Assembly (NCBI RefSeq): GCF_020882245.1
Contig: NC_083599.1
Coordinates: 4,836,001 to 4,900,000 of the forward strand
Length of the DNA stretch: 64,000 nt
Direction of reading: 5' to 3'
Source: Rhopalosiphum padi
Lineage: Eukaryota > Arthropoda > Insecta > Hemiptera > Aphididae
In this document: in pieces, positions 1 through 14,400 of the stretch
Position numbering within the stretch: position 1 is the first letter of the stretch
How the letters are laid out: the number at the start of each line of letters is the position of its first letter
The notes under the pieces: generated by a model
The model's database searches: none
Seen by the model: only the letters and a program-made list of their open reading frames with translations
Told to the model about the DNA's origin: nothing
Made by a program: the position numbers and the translations under genes

Positions 1-2906
1 ATTTTTATTGGCATAGTTTTGAGTAGGTATGCATGTAAAATATTTTTGATATTAAGTGCCTAAAATTTCCAATTGGATCAATTGGATATAATATATTATA
101 TTATGATCTGAAATATATCTAAGATAAAAGATATGCTAAATAATACATATATTTTAATAGAAAAAAAAATAATTATATAACAATAATTAATATATTTTAT
201 CAATTAATCGATAGTAATTATTATTAATTATTAGAAAATAAAATATCAAATATATATTTAAAAAAAATTAATAACAATGTTTTCATATTTTGTTTATCAC
301 TTCGTAAATAGATAAATTTTGTTCATTTTTGTATACATAAAAATATTATACCCGGGATATAATAAAAATGAAAATATTTAGGCTATCTAATGTGTATAGG
401 TAATGTGTACAATCGTCAATAATTGTAGACTCATCATTTTTTAATCTTAATTTATATCCTTATTCATTTGTTTATATTCATAATATAATACAATTAAATT
501 TTATTGTAAAACTTTAAATGTACAAACTTTTTTATGATATGTTTCTTATAATGTTTATTTATACTATGATAAATAGTGTTATAATTTAAATAACTAACGT
601 GCATTTTTTCTATAACAAGAAACTTTGCCATCAAGCTTTTTGTACTTCAAACGCCATAGAAATTAGAACTCAACATTTTTGTTTTGTACATTTTTGTTAA
701 AAATAATAGCAGAAGGTGATTTTTACCGTATAAATATTATATTATAATGTCATACAAAAGTTACGTTTTCTGTCCCCTTCAGTACAAAAAGAAATAGGAT
801 AACTCGCTCTGGAGTAAGTATAGTAGGTATTAAAAGTAACTCGTCATTAATTAGGTCACTGCATGAATGTGTTATTAAATTGGAATTCAATGATAAATAA
901 TTATATAATATATAAATTCTGGTCGCTCAGAAGAACTATTTCTCATTTATATTGTATATTATTTTATTTTTTCTAATTCGACAAATTGAACTAGTTTTTG
1001 TCAATATCAATTATAAGTCATAACCGATGACGTACTGAAGAATAGTACTGATCCAAACTACATTATTTCATTGCAAATTTTAAATTTACAAGAGAGCTGT
1101 ATTAAAACAAGTATTCAGAGTGTAACAGATAGACTTGATCAAAAAAAAAAAATCGTATGACAAAAATTATTAATATTATATGATGAGTAAATAATTTAAA
1201 AAATATACTTATGTTAGCAAATTCTCAAAAATCATATTTTTAAAAAAGATATTACGTTCCATTTTAATTTAATCAAAAAATATTGATATTTTAAAAAAAT
1301 TGTAAAAAATAAACTATTTGACTTAATTAAAAATGTTTACCATCAAAATTGTTCTTATATTCAGATTCACAAATTGGCTGTTTTTAATTTATCCAAAAAA
1401 ATTTTAATCAGATTTTCATTTTTTTATTTTCAGTACTAAAAAATAAACAAAAAAAAATATCTTAATGATAAATAAAAAAAAAAAATAGAAAATATTAATT
1501 AGAACAAAAGTTATTCTAAAAGTTAGTTCTAACTGTTATACTCTGTATATTCGTATATATTCGTATTAGCCGTATTTACTTTTATTGGTAAATTAAACAT
1601 ATATATATATATATATATATATCATTTATCTAGCATGTTCACCATCTCCCCAAAATAAATGCTTTTTTTCTTATCAGAAACCAGGTAACTAGTAATCCCC
1701 TTAATATTAAAAATGATTCAATACATTTTCTTTAGGAAATCTCTGGTCCAAAACATAACGTCAAATAGAAAAATAAAAGAACGCGTATCATTGTAAAAGT
1801 TTTTGTAAGACAAGTTTAAAGAAATATACTGTAAATAAATAGATCGAAGAATTAAAAAAATATATATTAATTTGGACAATTTTCTCAATAATTGTGTTAT
1901 CTAAATAAAATGTATGAAAATTTAAATATACTTTATTATTATACATATTATATAATTATATCGGATAGGAAGAATAATATTGATACAGAGTTTTTTAATT
2001 ACTTACTGTATTCTTTCAATTTTCAGTCCTGAGCAAATTATGTTTCTGACTAAATTATAGACACATGTTTTCGTCACACTTCTCCCTCAATTTTTATACA
2101 TTTAAAAAGCTATTTCGGAAACAATTATGGATACAGTGTGATTATAGCGTGAAATACGTTATTACCGACGTTAATTATTTTCCAATTAATTACCAGAAAA
2201 TCTATCCTTCCCTAGTCACTCAATACGCGGATATGTGGTGTCAGGAGGCCAGTATTTAGGTAGGTAATCGATAAAGTTCATATGATTAACATTTTAAAAT
2301 GCTTTATAATCGTTTAAACATCGTAGTCCAACCCAGCGAATTTTTCTACTTCGTATACTCCAATTATTATTATTTAAGAATATAATAATATTATTCTGTG
2401 TCGTGTCCACGGGGGTTTTTATCAGGATTGACTCTGTATCCCACTAGTCACTACCTATTGATCTGAGATAATAGGTATATATTCATCAATATCTTACTAA
2501 AATATAATATTAATAATAACATTAACATTTTTATCTTTTTATTACTGCAGTTAAACACAGTTCCACCTGCAGTGCAATTTTGAAAATCGTTACAACTTTA
2601 CTAATTTGGTACTTCATGAAAGTTCAATTGATAAATATCTTCTAAAAACTTTTTCTAAAAACTTTATTTTTATGAATAGGTACCTACTTCTTTTATGTAC
2701 GCGTGTTATATGTATATAATTTCAGCATTAATGTATACATTTAAAATATTATAAAATATAATATTTATTTATTAAACACACCTTTTAACTCTAAAAAAAA
2801 CTAATTTCAATTAAACATAAATAATAAGGCAATTTGAACGCTATATTGGTATATGGGTGACCGAAATGTTTAACAAACTGACCGAAAGCAACAGGCTCGC
2901 AATATT
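1..2906. other. AT-rich intergenic DNA, no gene seen
   Basis: Very AT-rich sequence with a TA run at 1599-1622 and short A/T runs. The 64-codon frame at 2065-2259 is unsupported. Nothing else recognisable. Confidence 0.6.
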
Positions 2907-3206
2907 ATGTGTGCCCGCAGTTTAATTCTATTGTGCGTATATTTATTTGGCATACCGCCTGGTCATATGGTGGCAGCCACAGGCAATTCCGATTCATTGG
3001 AAATTTATTGTTCCAAAAGGACCATAACTGGAGACCCTATTACAGATTTATCATTTTCGATTTATTGGCACCGTTATCCCAATTGTTTTCCAATTTACCA
3101 ACTATACAATTACACAATTGGCAGACCGTTTATAATTTTGTTTGACGAAAAAATTACCCACGTACCATGCACGCTTATGTTCAATTTGTTATGTATATTA
3201 TACTGA
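2907..3206 (+). CDS. Unrecognised 99-aa ORF with signal-peptide-like N-terminus
   Basis: ATG at 2907 opens a 99-codon frame ending TGA. Residues 1-25 have a basic start and a hydrophobic core (LILLCVYLFGI) followed by a plausible cleavage region after VAA. The rest contains four more cysteines and an aromatic-rich middle. The stretch is clearly less AT-rich than its flanks, and a second frame (2909-3145) is also open, so low stop density may simply reflect composition. No homologue is recognised and no splice partner was seen. It could be a small secreted protein, an exon, or chance. Confidence 0.25.
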   Translation: MCARSLILLCVYLFGIPPGHMVAATGNSDSLEIYCSKRTITGDPITDLSFSIYWHRYPNCFPIYQLYNYTIGRPFIILFDEKITHVPCTLMFNLLCILY

Positions 3207-4149
3207 AACAATATTCTATTCTAGATCTAATAATATTTCAATGTTTTATTTATTAGAATAATAATATAATATACGTTATTTTTCTCTATTTTTTTAAACC
3301 ACTAATGTTTTAAATAAAAATTATTCACATTAATATTTGATGTTTTTTTTTTTTTAATCATTATTTTACACACTATAGCAGAGACAATAGATTTTTATTG
3401 ACTAAACACTGCTCTTTTGTTCTACATAATTTACCACTCGTGAAATATTAGATTATTAGTTCGACCGGAGTTTTAAATTTAAAACTATGGCCGATGACTT
3501 TTAGTCTTGTGGTTAGTCAAATGTCGACTATCAACAAATTACAACTTACCTCGATGATTATTTATATATAATTATATATATTAATCAACTTCTAACATTG
3601 TATGTGATCGCCAAGCATATATATTATGATGACCACAATGATAATCGATAAAACGCAAAACATTTTGATTAAAAATTAATGACATAAATTTTCATGACTG
3701 CGAAATGTGAATGACAGTATGATTTACAACGATAAACATAATATTGGTAATATTTTTATACATTTGATATTTCCACAGAAAGTTTACACGTGTTCATATT
3801 GGACGTTGGCTGTGGTACAGTCTGTGTATAATTATAATATATCTCTGTCGGTCGCAATTAACATGCATTATATATTTTTTAATTATAAATATCATCAATC
3901 ACTTTGAAACCCAATTTGCCAATATACGTTACCATAAAATTTAATAAAACGTCAAAAGTATCAATAACATCAAACATAATATTTTTCGACAACGTGTCGG
4001 CGGTTTTCATTATGCATGATAATTTTTAACAGGTACCTATTTCGACGTATTATGTAGTACAGCGACAAAATTTGATACTCAACAATATACACATTTAGTG
4101 ATTCACACTGCCTATGTGGATCACAACTCCTTGCATAACGATAAACCGT
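3207..4149. other. Intergenic DNA, no gene seen
   Basis: AT-rich sequence becoming less so towards CpG island 1. Short frames on both strands (3707-3907, 3970-4164) carry no recognisable features. Confidence 0.5.
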
Positions 4150-5420
4150 TAAATTAAGGCGCAACGGAAAAAAAAAAACAATTTACACAATTAACGAATA
4201 TCCGTTGAAAACGTCAACGACTTCTTCGCCTTATAAGCCCTCGAGGGTAGTTTATTTCGCACAAATGGTTTGTCAACCCGAACTGCGATGTCACCGCAAT
4301 CGCGCACGCATAACTATATCATAATATTATATATAATAGATATGCGCGTCTCGCGTACAACACGCGTAACTATATATAATAATAATAATAATAATAATGC
4401 GTATATTGTTGTATATAGGTATTGTACGCGCCGAGGATGATAAAACAATCGCGTGGATTCGTCACGGCCCGAACATCGTGAAAATGTAATTTGCGTATTA
4501 TTACAATTATACGCGGCGGTGTCGAAGCCAACGGCGTTTTTTGAACTTGTAACTATATACAGCGAGGGTGTATGTATGTGCACGGGACCGCCGCCGCCGC
4601 AAGCGCCTCCGAAACGGTTTTGCCGCCCTTCGCCCCCCCCCCCCCCCAAAGAAAACTCCAGCAGACAATACCGGCTATACGGTGACGGCGGCGATGGACT
4701 GGAGGGCGCGCGCGTGTACGCACAATTAATCCACCCCCGCGGAAAGGGTTGCGAAACGATCCTGAGAATTTCGTATTTAATTACCGCCACCGACGAAAAC
4801 TCACTACATATCTCATCTCGTCTTCTACTTCTTCTTCTTCTTCTTCTCTTCCTCTTCCTCCTCCTACTGGTCCTTCTCCTTCGCCTTATTCGCCGTTTCC
4901 CGTCTTCCTTAATATGATTTCCCGCGTACAATGAACCGAAATTACCGCTGCGGTCGTATCCGCGTGTACCTATATATACACTGGTACGACGGTGTTATAT
5001 TATGCAATAGCAGTTCCGCGAGTCGGCGATGGCTCTTGCCGAGACATTTGACACGCACCGCGCACACACACACACACACACACACAATAGGTACCCTCTC
5101 CGTTCACGTACACGCATAATATAGTATTACGGTCGTGTCGTCGTAGTGCACACGCACTCTCTGAATTCGCGAACGGCGTTGTAGTTTAATAATATTATGT
5201 TGCGAGTGGGTCGTGTGGACGAGTAGATTAGCCGTTTTTACGCTCTGCGCAACAATCGCGCAAAACCCCTCCGCGATAGTCCGAACCGCGACCGCGGTAA
5301 TAAAGCTATTGCGAACACATCGCGAGTCGTATAGGCACGCATATAGCGATAATATACTGTAGACACTGTAGATAATGGTCGACTTGCACCAATTTATTAT
5401 ATTATTATATTTATGATGGG
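4150..5420. promoter_or_regulatory. CpG-rich island 1 with simple repeats
   Basis: A 1.3-kb GC- and CpG-rich island in very AT-rich DNA. It contains an AAT run (4378-4399), a 15-base C run (4633-4647), a TCTTC/CCTCTT pyrimidine tract (4823-4880) and a CA run (5063-5086). Overlapping open frames on both strands, including an arginine-rich one from the pyrimidine tract, come from repeats and composition. It could be a promoter with 5' UTR of an unseen gene. Confidence 0.4.
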
Positions 5421-8400
5421 AATAATCGTTGATCGTCGTCAACCGAATTAATATCGGAGTTGTTTTTTTTCATGAAAGTCTAATATTATCCGACATCTGT
5501 GTTCCGCGAGATATCTTTTCTGATAACGCGTTGTCTGATCAAAATGACATCATCACGAATGACAATTATTTTTCTAGAAAGAAACTATTTAGATTTAATT
5601 TCGACAAAGTCGTACAGAAAAATACGATACTATAATAATACATATACATTAATTCGAGTTTTTCAAACCGCACAAAGGTGTTATCAGCAACGATTTTTCT
5701 CAATAAACCGTTTGAATGGTCAATTGCATATGTCAATGTGTAATATACGTCGATACAATTTAAGTTAAACAATTTATTGATTCTCGAGCGATTTCGTTGA
5801 GACCATTACAGACCAAATAACGAACCAAATGGCCTCATATTTGAAATTACTCCTTGTTTTGAAAGCTATATGCAGTAAATGAAAGTTTGTGGATCCTTTA
5901 GGGGCCCCTTATACCATCTTCTATAATCATCGTATAAACACCATCACCACATATAGACCATATGTGTCCATTTTCAACGTTATATAACTACTTTTCCTAA
6001 ACCAATAATACTTTTATAATAACTAACTTTTTAATGTGAACAGTTTTCTTTAAATTAAATTCATTAAACTGTATATATAAAATATATTATACAAAGTATA
6101 GAGTGAATTTTATTTTTCATTGAACTTATTTAAGATATTTAATTGTTGTATTAAAAGTCGTGTTCTTGAATCTATAAATTAAGTTTATACGATAGTGTAC
6201 ATTCAATCTCAGATGAAATGTAAAATAGATATTAATATAATCAAATATAATTTAATATTATTAAAATATATTTATTAATCAAAATAAATCAAATGAAGAT
6301 TAATCTTTTTTTTTAATTATATTTTATTAATTATAAAGAACTTCGGTATCTAAATTATTCTTTGTGTAAATATAATTGAATAATAAATGCTCAGTATAAA
6401 AATGTATTTGGATGAAAAATATTTAACGCTAATAAAAAATGTATTAATTCATAGTTTTAAATATTTTTAAAACCGTAAATATTTCAACAATATTATTATA
6501 GCGTGAAAAAAAAATATCAATGTTTTTTCAAGATTATGAATTAATTTTCTGTCTTACAAGCAGTCTTATACAATGGAATTTTATACGATACGTGTGAGCA
6601 GAAAATCAAAAAAAAAAAAAATGTTTATTGGTATTTGGCATAACGTCTTTTTAATTATGATAATATATTATAGAACTAATGATTGATATTACAAATGTTA
6701 AGTAAAAAAAAAAAAATACTTAAGATTTATTGACATAGCAGTTGCGTTGTCTGTTTGTTGAACGTTACAAAATGAAAATTCAAAGTATAAACGACATTAT
6801 TAAACTCGATATAACAGTAAATATTGCACATTAATTATGTACTAGTATTTTATAGTCGTTGCCAAAATGAAAAAATCATAGTTTTGATCAATGGAATATC
6901 CAAGAGTGCACTAAAAGGACCGAATTATTGGTCGCATCATAGGTACCTCTGGATGCAATCTCTTGGGAGCCGTAACTATATGTTTTTGTTTTTCATTACT
7001 TTCAAATAGAAATTTATGTCTATACTGTCAAAACATTACAGACAAAAGCATTATATATAATACACAACGTGTATGTATATATATATATATTATATAGTGT
7101 ACATAAATGGGCATTATCAGCTAACGTTTGATCCTGTAAAGTTCATTCTCGGCGTCTAATGGAAATTTCCAATAGAACGAAATATTATACATAACTATCA
7201 ACTATCTACTTACATATTTTTATTATTATTTGGTGTGTAGGGTTTTCAATAAAGAAAGGTATTAAGCCTAAAGGTTAACACGTCTGTGCAGAAATTTCCA
7301 ATAAATTACAACGGTAATACACTCTTTGAGTGAATAAGTGATATCTGAAAAACATAATTTCCCATCCCTTTAGTGATCCCCCACATTACACGCATTGAAA
7401 CAGTTTCAAAAGACTATAGTTAAAAACATTACAGCTACGTATTTTGTAGTAAATATTTATAATATAGTTAGGTACTTGTGGCACATCTACAATGTATAAC
7501 AAAGAAAAGATAACTAACAAGTGAAGGGAAAACGTTCCGTTAAAACTCCCTTTGGTGCAACTTTCTTAACTCACTTTAAACACTTTGTATAAACAATAAA
7601 TTATTCAATTTACTTATTTTTCCATTATTATTATCTCTTTACAAAAACACGTGTTTATTACTTTTTAATACAAATAAAATGGTCTAAACAATTTTATAAG
7701 TAATTCAACATATTATCTAAACTATAATAATGAACGCATTTGGCATTTCTATAAACAATATTTAGCGTGTGTGTCATATACCACGGTCATAGTTTATAGG
7801 TATGTGTCTACAATACTATATAATTACGTTCGTGAAAACATTTACTTTAACTAAACTAACATTAAAGAAAATCAATCAAATTGTCAAAGAGTGTACAATT
7901 CGTCATGGGAAATTGAGTATATTTATATAGTAATAATTAAAGTGTTATTAAAGTCTAATACGTTTTTACAGCACTAATATGATAAAGAGTTTCACTTAGT
8001 TAGTAAAAAAATATTACTATTCCATTATCATATCATAAGCAAAGAGTTACATCACTTCCAGAAACTATAAAAAAAAACTAATATAAGAATGAGATCAATC
8101 ATCCATTTTTAGAATTTTAAAAGTGTAAAAAACAACATACAAACGTATGTTTTAACATGTCGTTTATTATATATTATAATAATATGACTCTTGCACGTGT
8201 AATATAAACTAATTTTAGAAAACTGTTAAATATGATAAATTTCTATTAAAACTGATCAAAAATTTGAGAGCTAACACATATAACTAAATTCTTTATCTAC
8301 TTTATAATAAAAAACGTTTATTATTTGTGTTTATTAAGTTGCATGTTATACGAGTATAACTCTAATTCCATTTATTTTTTATACATCCAACACACATGCA

Positions 8401-11400
8401 TTGTATTTATATGTATACATTAAACATTGTATTTTTGTTTGAGTAATAAAATTAATTTTTTTTAATTATATTTTATACATTAAAAGCATTACCCCAACTA
8501 AAATTTAAAAGGAGCCGATAAGGTACCGAAAAGGTACGATTTGTTTTCTTAAGGGGTTTTTATTTAATATTTAATTTATAGTACAAATATGTAAATAATT
8601 TAAAATGCATATACATATACTTCCTATTAAAATTAAATTTTAATTAATTTTGGTAATTGGTATGTACTTATACTAACAGTTATATCATAAAGTAGTTTTC
8701 AATTTTTTTTTTATTCCTTTTCACTTAGCTAAATTGATCGGCATATTAGAAATTAGAAACAAATTCGTGTAAATTCCATATTTTGAAATATTTAATCAAT
8801 TATAAACAATATTTCAAATTACTTGATGAGCCATAAATACCTATACATTTTATATTTTACAATGATAAAAAAAAATTCATAAAAAAGATGGTTAAAAAAA
8901 ATATTTTATAATGCTATCGTATAGGTATATTTTTAAAATCTGAAAATCAATAATTCTTGTTTGTATTCTATAAATATAAATTAAACTTTAGTAAATTTAA
9001 AAAATAATATTGATGATAATGCTACCATATTAGTTACCTATACTTATTATATATTTTAATATAATCGCCTAAATTATAAATTTATTCATTTTCAAAGTTT
9101 TTGTTAAACTAAAAATAATTCAAACGATGTAGAAAAGAAGTTCAACGATTCTTGACAACAGACAAATAAAAATATTAATTACTATGAGTCGTTTGGCAGA
9201 TAATGGCTTTCGAAAAGCCTGTTGTAGTCGTGCGTTGGCCGTCAGTATGGTCAGTGGCCTCCCTTCAAATTACCCTCTCCATATAATATATCTACTCCAT
9301 TTACCAGACATTTCTGGGACGAAGGAGATGTGTTGGACCTCCACTCGTGTGTTAGAGTTGGTGATACACTAACAAAAATATTATACATACCTACCTATAA
9401 CCTTTACAATATAACATGGTCAAAATAGATTCAACTAAAAAAAAAAAAATGCAAAAGTGGAGTAGATGAATCAAAAACTTTCTGGGATATTAGCTTCTAA
9501 ATTTGGTGCTTCAATGGCCCTAGACAAAATCAGTCATAAATAATAAATTTATTTTAATCCTTGAGCGGTGTTGTGTTGTGCATATATAGTCAGAATACGG
9601 TGCAGCAGGGAGCGCGGCAAATGATGTTAATTCTGTTGTCGTGTATACACAAGCCGAGTAAACAAAACGTTAATATACAATTCCACGCAATGGTCTTCCA
9701 ATTTAAAATTCAACTATAAATACATTTTTTTTTCTTTTTGCCAAAATTATATTTCTCAACCAGTATAATTGTGGACAACCAGCGTAAAAAATATTCATTA
9801 TTTTATCAATAACTAACACAGTACTTCTGCTACGTCTGCTACTTTTGTTTGCATTTCTAAATAACCGCATTTTGAGCTTATTATATTTAAATGTCTATAT
9901 AACTACTTTTTATGTTTAGAATTTATTTTAAAAGAATTTAAAAATTATGTATAATATGACTGCATAGTGCCTCGCTCGTATCGCTATAAAATAAAATAAT
10001 TATTATATTACACCAATACACTATATTATATTATGTAAGTCAGAAAATCATGTTAATTTGTAATCTACTAATGCACATCTAATAAATTTAACAAATCGTT
10101 AAAATTCTATGAACTAATCATAAGTCACCATTTTATGTTAAAGGGACTATTAATTATTTAAGCCTTAAGGACCTGTAAACTCTAATGGACGTTTGTGAAA
10201 TTTGGCATAAAACTACGAATAAATAATATCGTTATACTTGCTTTTGCTTATAAAAAATATTCTCTTTAATCAATTCGTTGCATACTTGCATAATAATTGT
10301 ATATAATTATTATTTATTTGCTACATGACAGCTTTGAATAAATCTGTATTATAATGGCTGTTCAAAAACTTTTCTGTGGTTTTTAATGTATTTTAATCAA
10401 AAATCGAACATAATTAATTCATAATTTTAAACTATAATGAATAAATTAATATTTCTTTTATTGTTTCTACAAAATTAAAAACATATTAATTCATATTATA
10501 CAAATGTGTATACAATAATATACATTTAATTTTTGTCAACTATAAAATTTTAGAAAAATAACTTAATTCAAACGCTAATTTAAAATTTATTTTGAGCGTG
10601 TGTCAAGTATTCGTGTTTAAGTATTTAAATTTCAAATCATAAAACGTGTATTTTGGTATAGAAATACAATTCCAGATTGATATGTTCGGTAAAAATAATT
10701 CCATATTATTATATATATTATATTTTTAATCTTATAATTAGCATCTGAAAACGTAAACGTTTATTTTAGTATTCAACTATATGTTAAATAGTATATTATA
10801 CACTATTGTATTATATAATAAAATATTTCAAAATACTTAATGGGAATCTTCAACTGGGATTTCATTTTTATGGTTTATAGTATGTTTATTGTGTATAATA
10901 TTTCTTTTTATTTCCTTTTATTCAGATCTGAGTGGCCAAAATAAGATATTATGCTCGAGGTCGAATAGCTTATTCATAAATTCGGTATAATACATAATAC
11001 TGGTATTTAAAATTCTGACAACTACTATTTTATTTATTTATTTTTATTTTTTGTCACTGCTTTCACGCACTAAAATAGTACGGTCGAAATAATACTTATT
11101 CGTCCGTGAAAATAGCAAGATTGAAATAAAATATTTAAAATAATGATATCGTTGACGGGTATTACAGTCATTCCAATGAAGGTTTTTTTATTCAACCATT
11201 TGATACAGAATATATTTTATTTTCATATTTTCCCTGTAAACTTAAATGACTATTTCAGATTTGAAAAGGTCTTATCATTATTATTTTTTTTTTTTTTTTT
11301 TTATCATAAATTCGTCTTACAAAAATTCAGTTATAATTACATTTCATGAAAAACGTATTTTATTTTATTTAATATAGTACATAAGTACATATAATACGTA

Positions 11401-14400
11401 ATGTATGCATCATCAGAACAAAGCACAACAATACAAAGACATAATTTATTACTGCAATATTAGTGAATCCCACGTTTTGATAAGGTTGTATTATCTTATA
11501 TGATTATAGTTTAGTAACTACTTTTATAGTGATCCAGTAATTTTTTTACTACAAATATTAATTGTTCAGTACGATGATTAATTTGTAACAGTCTGAACAA
11601 CAGTTTTCCTCAAAAAGGTTCCTCATAATACCTGTTAATGTTGTTTAAAAGTTTTAAAGCTAACGGTCTACATAACTAAGTTTTTTAACTTCACTATAAG
11701 CATTTACTGAAATTTAGTGTTCTTATTGCGAAACTTTTTAGAAACCTAATAAAAATGCATATTTGTTTTCAAAGTTAAATTATTTTACGTATGAAGGAGA
11801 TCATTTTTATTAAGTTTGTAAAATAAGGGTCTTTAAATTTAATCCTTAGGGACTCATTCTTATAATCAAACATGAGATTGTTAAGCCAAAATATCAGGTT
11901 TTCTTTGGGATACCCGATATAGTTTTATAACTTATCAACAAAAGAATACTATGAACATAATACAATATTTACATTTTGAGCTAATTTATAAAGACATTAA
12001 CGTATGATTTTTTTTTTAATTTTTAATTACAATAACTAAAATATAAGAATTAAGGTAACTTCAAAAAATATGTTTTATAATATAACTTTTACTGTAAAAT
12101 TAAAAGTCTGTATAATGTTAAATGTTTTATTTAACAGTATTTATTATTATAAAATATAATATTTATTAATTAAATAATATAAAAAAGTTAAACTCATTAA
12201 TAATATAATTTATCAAAATATGAGTTGATAGCTTATATTATTTCTTATATTATATATTTATCCACAGTTTTGATGCATTTGATAGCATATTTCTTACATA
12301 GTTCTAACAATAATGTTTGTTATTATTTGAGCAAAAAAGAATGTACAAAGGTTTTTTTACATTTATATCTTAAGTATATTTTTGTATTTTAAAAAAAATG
12401 AAACGAGACTGCTAAAAATTAATCACTTGTGTTCTATATAGAAGTTTTACTTTAATATATATTTTTCTTAATTTATAAACTTAAGGTTTTACGTTACTGC
12501 TTGATGTCTTCATTAGATATTTTTATTTACATTCTATTTGTGAGTCATTCATATGGCAACAAATTAAAAAAATATTCAAATTTGCACTTAAATATTTTAC
12601 GTAGTTATCTCATACACCAATTTAAACAAAGTAATGCATTTATTTATATAAATTAGTATGATAGAGGTACAAAATAATTAAAATCATAAATTATAAGTAA
12701 ATCACAATATTATAATAACTGCAGAATAACAATAAGGTATTTTTATTAAAATGTTTAATCATTGAATCCAGTTCATATAATTTTATATACTAACTAATTT
12801 TAGTTACTTTAAAATTTACGAACTAACTGTATATAGACGATATATAATTTTCTTTCCAATTGTGTTATTATACAATAAATGTAATATTTTATTTATAATT
12901 TAAATTAAAACAAATGTGATTGATTTTGTAATAGGTACAAAAAAATTATACACTACTTGCGAGTGTACATCTATAATATACATATTATATTCTTATGAAA
13001 TTGTATAGTTAATCTATCAATTAGTCAATGTTCAAAGACTGAATAATGACTAAAGTAAGATAGAACATGTCTAATGTGTTTTATGGATTGTCACTTTTTC
13101 AAAAACAACAAAAAAATTTAAAAATATAAATATATAATACTATTTTATCATTACTTCTAATATTTTTAGCTTCTAATAAGTTATTTTAAATTCTACATCT
13201 TATTAAAATATTTTATGATTGTTTTAGATATTAAAAAACTCCACTTTTTGAAAAAAATTACTCTTAAAAAATTAAGTCATTTATGTAAATTTTTCAACGT
13301 AAATATAGAAGTAATTTCTAAATTTTATATTGAATATAAATTTGACTATCTGCTCTATAAAAATTCAATTTAATTTTAAAAAAAATGTCTATTATTCAAC
13401 ATTCTTATCACATAAAAATCAATACTTATAAAGTTATGTACAGACCATAGAGCTCAAATTCTATAACAACATTTGATATTATTATAGATATACGAAAAAT
13501 AGACTACGCTACACATTTTTTTTATACGTCAAGAATTCTAAGAATAAAATTAAATGTTACTGCATAAATTTGAATATTCCAAGCATTTAAGAATTTGAGT
13601 GCTATTTTTTATATCTATGTTTAACATTCGTCGTTATCCATTGACTATTATTTAATTAAAAAGTTATTAATAAAAATTATAGTTTTAACTTATATAAATA
13701 TCAGATAATATAATTAATTTCATAAATATAATATATATTGGTTCAACATATTTAAATAATTTATTATTATTATAAATGTAATTTAAAACCATTGTAAGAC
13801 GTTTTATTGTATATAATTATTAAATAAAAATATCACCAGGTATGTATTATGTAATTTTTTTTTTCTAAAAATTTTTCAAAACTAAAACTAGCATTCTTAA
13901 AAAATATCCCTTATAATATTATAGTTATATTAATTTCACATTGATACACCATAAATCATTTAAACAGCATATTTAAATAATTAAAAGTACATTGAGTTAT
14001 ATCAGTGATTATGATGTACAAACTAATTTTATTTGCTTAAGTTCTTCAATAACTTATTAAAATAGGTTAGATGTTTTGGTAATTGGATATTTGTTCGAAG
14101 CCAATGCACTTAAACTATATTGAAAATCTTGATGACTCACGATTTTAATAATTTAATAATAAAAATTAATAATTTTAAATATAATGCAAATTTTCAGTCA
14201 ACAAAAATGTTATGTTTGTTTTTAATATAATATTTTTATACCAAAATAATAAATAAACATAATTATCTTTTATTTTGAATATTTAAGATAAAAAAATCAA
14301 ATATTTACTTAATATGTATTTTATAATGGTTTATTAAAAAGTACTAGTCGTTGATATAATTTGGTGTAAGTGGCTATCCTTGGTCAGGAAGATAGGTACT

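Noticed and set aside
4314..4931. 205-codon arginine-rich frame and its plus-strand counterpart (4453-4917) in CpG island 1
   Set aside because: They overlap on opposite strands and most of their residues come from the pyrimidine tract, the C run and the AAT run. No domain or splice structure supports them.
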